Below, in pieces: positions 6,189-10,859 of a DNA stretch of 10,859 nt. The stretch is from NCBI GenBank assembly GCA_021161625.1, contig JAGHAG010000196.1, forward strand, positions 1-10,859, in the 5' to 3' direction. The translations under genes were made by a program, and so were the position numbers. The notes under the pieces are model-generated. The model was not told the origin of the DNA. It did not search any database and saw nothing but the letters and a program-made list of their open reading frames with translations. The DNA is from Elusimicrobiota bacterium. Its GTDB lineage: Bacteria > CG03. Each line of letters begins with the position of its first letter. Positions within the stretch are counted from its first letter, which is position 1.

Positions 6189-6281
6189 AAGATAGTCAGG
6201 AGATAGATGAGGATTTATGAGGGCAGTAAAAAATTATAAAGGAAATGGGGGTTTCAGGGGGCTATGCCCCCTGACTATCTT
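6189..6281 (+). repeat. Nested palindromes around the start of the FlgD-Ig gene
   Basis: AAGATAGTCAGG (6189-6200) is the exact reverse complement of 6270-6281. Within its right half, CAGGGGGC (6255-6262) pairs with GCCCCCTG (6266-6273) around TAT. The two stems share 6270-6273 and so compete. The outer stem holds part of the AGGAG ribosome site (6198-6202) and encloses start codon 6217. The inner hairpin and right arm also encode residues 13-22 of the protein. Confidence 0.6.
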
Positions 6282-7200
6282 GATTTTGTTTTTTTGTGCT
6301 GGAATTGCCTACTGCGCAAACCTCCAGACAAATTCGGGCTTTGAAACAGGAGACCTCACAGGATGGGGTGCTGTAGGAACAGAATCCAGTATACTTGTTT
6401 CAAATTCCCAGAGTTACAAAGGCGTTTATTCACTCAGATTCAAAGACCCCACTTCTGCTTTTTCAGGTAGAGGCATTGAGTCATCCGATTATATTGCAAT
6501 TCCATCCCCTGATGACTGGGCATTTTCTATTGGTGCTTACTTTTATGTTTCAAACGATGCAGGCGGTTCTCCATCGGACTCAGAAGTCAGAATTTATGTG
6601 AAATGGTTTGATTCATCCTACCAGGAACTCGGTGAAACGGGTTATGTGGAAGGTCAGAAATTGAAGAGTTTTGACACATGGCAGCCCCTCAGCGTTTCTT
6701 CTATTTCCGCACCAGCAGGCTCTTCCTATGCAAAAGTTGTTGTAGATGTAAGGGAGAATGTAAACAATAACAATGACATATATGTTGATGAAGTGACGCT
6801 TGATTATTTCCCAATGCCTGCATTTTTAAAAACTACAGGTCTTAAAACTTTCAGCACTCTCCAGGGTCATGAAAATGAGCAGATAAAGGTTTTTTTCCCG
6901 AGAAGCACTCCAGATGGATGCTCAAAGGAAGTAAGAATTGTATTTAATCTGGAAAAAGCCCCCACAACAGAGGCAAAAATAAAACTCGAAATATATGATT
7001 CAATGGGTCGGCTTGTAAGAACCATTGTAAGAGGCTCTCTTCTTTCTTCAAAACACTATGACTATATCTGGGATGGCAGGGATAACGAGCAGAGGTTTCT
7101 GCCAATGGGCATGTATATAATTTTTCTTGAAATTGCAGACCAGGATACAGGTGGTGTTGTCAGGAAACAGAAAGTTGTTGCAATAGGAAAAAAATTGTGA
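6217..7200 (+). CDS. Secreted jelly-roll protein with C-terminal FlgD-type Ig domain
   Basis: The product has 327 residues. A basic N-terminus is followed by a hydrophobic core (about 18-33, cleavage near AYC/A). Residues 35-197 look like a carbohydrate-binding-module-like jelly-roll: NSGFETGDLTGW at the start, YKGVYSLRF near 67, W155-QPLSVSS and IYVDEVTL (188-195) at the end. Residues 237-323 match the FlgD Ig-like fold: LEIYDSMGRLVRTI, then IWDGRDNEQRFLPMGMY. In FCB-type and candidate phyla such C-termini are common on exported proteins, where they serve as surface-attachment or sorting-like modules. No catalytic domain is present, so a binding or structural role at the cell surface is likely. 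The first 22 codons are partly made from a palindrome. TTG 6280 is a possible shorter start but would remove the basic N-region. ATG 6217 is preferred, with moderate certainty. Confidence 0.75.
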   Translation: MRAVKNYKGNGGFRGLCPLTILILFFCAGIAYCANLQTNSGFETGDLTGWGAVGTESSILVSNSQSYKGVYSLRFKDPTSAFSGRGIESSDYIAIPSPDDWAFSIGAYFYVSNDAGGSPSDSEVRIYVKWFDSSYQELGETGYVEGQKLKSFDTWQPLSVSSISAPAGSSYAKVVVDVRENVNNNNDIYVDEVTLDYFPMPAFLKTTGLKTFSTLQGHENEQIKVFFPRSTPDGCSKEVRIVFNLEKAPTTEAKIKLEIYDSMGRLVRTIVRGSLLSSKHYDYIWDGRDNEQRFLPMGMYIIFLEIADQDTGGVVRKQKVVAIGKKL

Positions 7201-7344
7201 AAATGTTCGTGGTTCTGTCAGTCAGGGACGCTCGCGTAAGATGGCTCGCTCTCCGTTCGCTGCGGACTGGGGTCAAGTTCCTCGCTCTCAGAGCCCTTCC
7301 TGACAGAACCACTCACATAAAAAGAAAAAGATAGGAGTGGGAAG
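7201..7344. repeat. GC-richer palindromic spacer
   Basis: GTGGTTCTGTCAG (7209-7221) is the exact reverse complement of 7300-7312, enclosing 78 nt that are markedly richer in G+C than the flanks. The interior holds several CTCGC words and the small palindrome GCTCTCAGAGC (7284-7294). No reading frame of note is present. It may be a palindromic repeat element, a structured 3' end for the upstream gene or a small RNA; nothing in the sequence decides which. Confidence 0.6.
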
Positions 7345-8739
7345 GTGAGAAACTGGAAAAAAATATTTTTTATTTACTTTTCTACTTTTCTACTTTTCTA
7401 CTTTTCTACTTTTGCAAATGCTGCTTTTGAAAGCAGAACCTTTCTTGCAAGACCTGCTGGAATGTGTGGAGCGTTTGTTTCAATTTCAAATGATGCAAAT
7501 GCCCCTTTTTACAATCCTGCAGGATTAAATCTTTTCAGTGCAACAAGTTTGTCTTTTTCACAGGTCTCTCTTTATGGTGAAAGCTCTTTAAAGTATCAGG
7601 ATTTTGGTTTTTCCCTCCCAACGGTAAAACTTGGTTCTTTTGCTTTAAATATGACTTCATTTGGTTCAGGTTTTTACAGAGAAAAAGAGACCATTTTCAC
7701 ACACAGTTTTCTTTTAACACAGGGGGGATATATAGGATATAATCTGAGATTTTTATCTCTTGATATAGAAAATACATCCAGCGCAAGTTCTTTTGCTTTT
7801 GATTTTGGTGCACTGGGTCTTGTTTCAACAAAACTTGCAATAGGATTTGTGATGAAAGGTTTGAATAGACCCCAAATTGCAGGAGAAGACATTTACAGGG
7901 AACTTTCCTATGGAGTTTCTTTAAGGCCGTTTCGGGGAATGGTTTCTGCTTTTGAATGGGTGATTCCTGCTGATAGAGACGAAAATATCTTTCATTCAGG
8001 GATAGAATTTACTGTCACGCCGAGTTTTTGTATGAGATTTGGAATTCAAACATATCCAATTCAGACGAGTTTTGGTTTTGGATTGATGTTGAAGTTTTTT
8101 GACATTGACTATGCCTTTCAAACGCACGAATCCCTTTCAAATCAACATCTTTTTTCTCTTTCTTTCAGATGGGGAGAGAAAAGAGAACTTGCAGCACCTG
8201 CCAAATACAGAAGGAAAAAGAAGAAAAAAACAAGAAAAGTAAAGAGCAGAATTTCTGCTCCTTCTGGAGAAATTGTAGAAAAGGTAAATATAAACACTGC
8301 TGATGTCAGTGAACTTGATTCTCTGCCGGGTATTGGAAAGGTTACAGCACACAGGATTGTTGAATACAGAAAAGCACACGGTCCTTTCAAAAGCATAGAA
8401 GACCTTTTGAATGTTCCAAGATTCAGGAAAAGGGTTCTGGAAAAAATAAGGGATTATATTTATGTGGGAAAAGTTTCCGAAGAGGAAGTTCCCGAAGAGG
8501 AATTTCCACCAGAAGAAGAGGAAGAAAAACCAGAAAAACCTGCAAGAAAAAAACTTTCAGAGGGAGAAATCACAAAGTTAAAAAAGCAGTATTATTATCA
8601 GGGGTTAAAACTCTATCAGGCAGGAAATTATGAAGAGGCAATTAAATTTTTTGAAAAAATTCTAAAACTTGACCCGACCCATCCTCAGTCAATACGCCTT
8701 ATAGAAAAGTGTAAAAGAGCAATTGAGAACAGAAAATGA
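7345..8739 (+). CDS. PorV-like outer-membrane barrel fused to ComEA-type HhH and TPR
   Basis: The product has 464 residues. A signal peptide (1-26, cleavage after FANA) leads into a PorV/PorQ/UPF0164-type barrel of the FadL fold (27-277). Its signature is RPAGMCGAFVSISNDANAPF-YNPAGL (36-61), and the last strand ends LFSLSFRWG. A Lys/Arg-rich linker (288-303) follows. A ComEA-type helix-hairpin-helix region (312-372) contains VNINTAD, LPGIGKVTA and a second, diverged hairpin at LLNVPRF. An acidic linker (378-396) precedes a TPR-like helical pair (407-460, with YYYQGLKLYQAGNYEEAIKFFEKIL). HhH hairpins contact the DNA backbone without sequence preference; ComEA uses one to bind incoming DNA. The C-terminal domains would be periplasmic if the barrel follows the FadL plan. 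The start is GTG 7345, with AGGAG at 7333-7337. The next gene begins 10 nt downstream. Confidence 0.82.
   Translation: MRNWKKIFFIYFSTFLLFYFSTFANAAFESRTFLARPAGMCGAFVSISNDANAPFYNPAGLNLFSATSLSFSQVSLYGESSLKYQDFGFSLPTVKLGSFALNMTSFGSGFYREKETIFTHSFLLTQGGYIGYNLRFLSLDIENTSSASSFAFDFGALGLVSTKLAIGFVMKGLNRPQIAGEDIYRELSYGVSLRPFRGMVSAFEWVIPADRDENIFHSGIEFTVTPSFCMRFGIQTYPIQTSFGFGLMLKFFDIDYAFQTHESLSNQHLFSLSFRWGEKRELAAPAKYRRKKKKKTRKVKSRISAPSGEIVEKVNINTADVSELDSLPGIGKVTAHRIVEYRKAHGPFKSIEDLLNVPRFRKRVLEKIRDYIYVGKVSEEEVPEEEFPPEEEEEKPEKPARKKLSEGEITKLKKQYYYQGLKLYQAGNYEEAIKFFEKILKLDPTHPQSIRLIEKCKRAIENRK
7376..7414 (+). repeat. Octamer tandem repeat ACTTTTCT within signal-peptide codons
   Basis: Four exact copies of ACTTTTCT run from 7376 to 7407, followed by a partial fifth (ACTTTTG). 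Three units equal eight codons, giving the peptide periodicity YFSTFLLF then YFSTFANA in the signal sequence. It starts 31 nt after the GTG. As 8 is not a multiple of 3, gain or loss of one unit would shift the frame. Confidence 0.8.
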
Positions 8740-8749
8740 AAGATGCCAG

Positions 8750-10831
8750 ATGACAAAGGATTTAATAAAACTCATCAGGTGTATTGTTCTTATTTTTACG
8801 GTTTTTAATCCTTTTGTTTTTGCAAAAATTTCTGATTCAGACCTTGAGGATATCTATGATGATGTGATACAGGATATAGAAGATGAAAAAATTGGATATG
8901 AAGATCTGGATACAGACGAACTTGAAGATTTCAGGAGAAATCCTCTTGACTTAAATACTGTTGACAGAACTGATTTGATGAAACTGCCTCTCTTAACACC
9001 ACCGGTTATTATAAACATTATTCGCGAAAGAGTAAGAAGAGGTGGCTTTCGCAGCGTGGAAGACCTTAAAGATGTTCCTGGGATGACAAAAGAAATGTTT
9101 AGGGCAATAAGCCCATTTGTTACTGTATATGTTGCCGAAGAACTTGAAAGATTGAGAGGAGAGATGAGAATAACCCATCGCCTTTCAAGACCCTTCACAG
9201 ACAAGCAGAGAGAATACCCTGTTATATTTCATCATCCTGAATACATTTTCTCGCGTCTGAGATTTTTTTACAGTGATAATGTTGAGGTTTCATTTACTGC
9301 TGAAAGAGATGCATGGAGCAGAGAAATAAACTGGGAAAATTTCAAAAGATATTATCTTGTTAATAATTATTTTTATGGCAAAAATTTTCTTGGATTTAAT
9401 TCTTTTATTATGGGTTCCTTTAAACTCAATTTTGGGAGGGGGCTTGTTCTTGGTTCACTTTCCAAAACAATAAGTGCCTTCAGCAAACTTAAAAAAGGGG
9501 TTGAACCATACAGACCATCAAATAAAAATGCAGGTTTTTATGGAATTGCCTTGCAGAAGAGCAGACCCTCCTATACTTATGCTCTGTGGTTTTCGGATAA
9601 ATGGAAAACTGCAAAATTAAATCCTGATGGCTCTGCAAAATCCAACTACACAAGTGTGAGTTTTACAGGAAGTTCCAGTGAGAATTTCAACAACCTGAAT
9701 AATCTTCTTGAAAGAAATTATGGCTTTTATTTTTTTACAACCCTTGGCAATTATAATTTTCACATAGAGGGATACAAAGAGAGATTTTCAAGGGATATTA
9801 TACCTGTTGAACCAGAAGATACCTCTGACTGGACAGAAGAGGACTGGGCAGAGTGGGATGAAGAGGACATCAAATACATAAAATATAAGTTTTCAGGAAA
9901 CAGACAGAATTGCATTGGATTTGGAATAGATACAACTTTTGGAAATGGCACTTTTTTCCTTGACTGGGCTTCGTCTTTTCACGATAAATACACAAGCAAC
10001 ATAGATACAACAAAGGAAAGTGAGAAGGGCTCTGCCTTTCAGATAGCAAGTTTGTATAATTTTTCCTATACATCATTTCTTTTTGGCTTTCACAGATTTG
10101 ACTCTGATTATTACAACTGGCATGTTTCAGGCGACAACCCTTACGAAAAGTTCTTTATGGAAGTCAAAACCCAGACAAAAAAACTTAAATTGAGAATTTC
10201 AGGGGAGTTTTACAGAGAGGTAAATCCCATAAAAGAAATTAATACAAAAAGATTTTACAAAACCTATTTTCAAACAGAATATCCAATTTCAGAAAAACTT
10301 AAAGCCCTGTTTCAATACCAGATACAAAACGAGGATGAAAAAATGAAGTGGTGGGATACAAGTTATTATACCCAGATTTATGAAAGATGGAATAAAATGA
10401 GATTTCGCCTTACATGGGCACCTTCAAGTGATTTAAGAATCAGATGGAAATACGAAGTTAGTGAAAGTATTTATTATCACATAGATGAATATATACCTTT
10501 TAATTACTGGCAATACAGCACCGCTGAAACAGAATTGAAATACAGATTTTCAAAGGCGTTTCAAGTTGTAACAAAAATAAAAATTGACAAAGACCCTGGG
10601 GTGAGCAAAACAAAATATACAAGCATAAGCATTCAGCCAAAGATGAAATTTTCAAAAAACTCGCGGATTTATATGAAATTTGAAGAAAAGTTTTATCACT
10701 ATCCTGTTGAATTTTATGATGTAAATTATGGTGAGCTTGATTTTGCTGATGATGCTTATGAGTACGATGCAGAAGATGTTTTAAGAGACGCAAGACACAC
10801 TTTTGAGATAAAGTATATATATAAATTTTAA
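8750..10831 (+). CDS. Helix-hairpin-helix outer-membrane beta-barrel protein
   Basis: From ATG 8750 the product has 693 residues. A signal peptide (1-25, ending PFVFA) is followed by an acidic helical stretch (27-61). Next comes a ComEA-like HhH pair (62-125) with RRNPLDLNT, LPLLTPPVI, GGFRSVEDLKDVPGM and a second helix pair running into PFVTVYV. From about 139 the chain is a long series of amphipathic, aromatic-rich strands ending FEIKYIYKF, a barrel-type C-terminus with terminal Phe. The acidic-RRNP-LNT-HhH-barrel layout is seen in unnamed 600-700-residue proteins of Bacteroidota and related phyla; their function is not established. The upstream TTG 8723 would overlap the preceding gene and add nine polar residues before the signal peptide, so ATG 8750 is preferred although its ribosome site is weak. 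Cotranscribed with the preceding HhH protein. Confidence 0.82.
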   Translation: MTKDLIKLIRCIVLIFTVFNPFVFAKISDSDLEDIYDDVIQDIEDEKIGYEDLDTDELEDFRRNPLDLNTVDRTDLMKLPLLTPPVIINIIRERVRRGGFRSVEDLKDVPGMTKEMFRAISPFVTVYVAEELERLRGEMRITHRLSRPFTDKQREYPVIFHHPEYIFSRLRFFYSDNVEVSFTAERDAWSREINWENFKRYYLVNNYFYGKNFLGFNSFIMGSFKLNFGRGLVLGSLSKTISAFSKLKKGVEPYRPSNKNAGFYGIALQKSRPSYTYALWFSDKWKTAKLNPDGSAKSNYTSVSFTGSSSENFNNLNNLLERNYGFYFFTTLGNYNFHIEGYKERFSRDIIPVEPEDTSDWTEEDWAEWDEEDIKYIKYKFSGNRQNCIGFGIDTTFGNGTFFLDWASSFHDKYTSNIDTTKESEKGSAFQIASLYNFSYTSFLFGFHRFDSDYYNWHVSGDNPYEKFFMEVKTQTKKLKLRISGEFYREVNPIKEINTKRFYKTYFQTEYPISEKLKALFQYQIQNEDEKMKWWDTSYYTQIYERWNKMRFRLTWAPSSDLRIRWKYEVSESIYYHIDEYIPFNYWQYSTAETELKYRFSKAFQVVTKIKIDKDPGVSKTKYTSISIQPKMKFSKNSRIYMKFEEKFYHYPVEFYDVNYGELDFADDAYEYDAEDVLRDARHTFEIKYIYKF

Positions 10832-10834
10832 AAA

Positions 10835-10859
10835 AGAGGATAGAGGATAGTGGAAAGAG
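10835..10859. repeat. Start of another heptamer-repeat array, cut by the window edge
   Basis: AGAGGAT, AGAGGAT, AGTGGAA and a partial AGAG follow the stop codon of the last gene by 3 nt. The units match the left arm at 4005-4032, so a right arm and perhaps a gene leader probably lie beyond the edge. Confidence 0.6.

Noticed and set aside
7376..7414. CRISPR or tandem-array interpretation of the octamers
   Set aside because: The units are contiguous 8-mers without spacers and lie inside a coding region.
8723..8749. TTG start of the HhH-barrel gene
   Set aside because: It would overlap the previous gene by 17 nt and place nine polar residues before the signal peptide; ATG 8750 fits better.
8854..9204. 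116-codon open frame on the minus strand
   Set aside because: It is antisense to the HhH-barrel gene, has low complexity and no start signal.

Overview
The window is AT-rich bacterial DNA, dense in genes, from a lineage with an outer membrane. Three or four products look like outer-membrane beta-barrels with signal peptides, and two of these end in Phe, as barrel proteins often do. Arginine codons are mostly AGA/AGG. The protein families (PorV/PorQ-like barrel, FlgD-type Ig C-terminus, barrel with N-terminal helix-hairpin-helix) are typical of Bacteroidota/FCB-related and uncultured candidate phyla. I cannot assign the phylum from this sequence. No rRNA, tRNA, CRISPR array, transposase or phage gene was found.

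Layout. 1-290 is non-coding and rich in palindromes. 291-1187 (minus) encodes a small secreted, probably outer-membrane protein. It diverges from a plus-strand operon of an FdrA-family protein (1337-2884), a Sua5/YrdC/TsaC threonylcarbamoyl-AMP synthase (2914-3483) and a low-molecular-weight phosphatase of the YwlE type (3480-3917). 3918-4169 is a repeat-built leader with its own extended -10. It precedes a signal-peptide protein made of four SpoVG-like units (4170-5321) and a seven-helix membrane protein (5333-6112). After a stem-loop come a secreted jelly-roll/FlgD-Ig protein (6217-7200), a GC-richer palindromic spacer, a PorV-like barrel fused to a ComEA-type HhH and a TPR (7345-8739), and an HhH-plus-barrel protein (8750-10831).

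How the parts fit. The left half mixes metabolism and housekeeping: tRNA t6A synthesis, protein dephosphorylation and an FdrA-type CoA-ligase-like protein. The right half is an envelope cluster in which every product appears exported or membrane-bound. Three of its proteins carry folds normally associated with cytoplasmic nucleic-acid binding (SpoVG units and two ComEA-like HhH domains) but are predicted to lie outside the inner membrane. This is the best candidate for an undescribed system: a possible cell-surface or periplasmic DNA-handling module. That is inference; no function is shown by the sequence alone.

The second theme is small repeats placed at expression signals. Degenerate heptamer arrays in inverted orientation (consensus AGTGAAT or AGAGGAT) fill the leaders between extended -10 boxes and strong AAGGAGG ribosome sites of the FdrA and SpoVG genes, and another array starts at the right edge. 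An octamer repeat and a palindrome lie inside the signal-peptide codons of two exported proteins.
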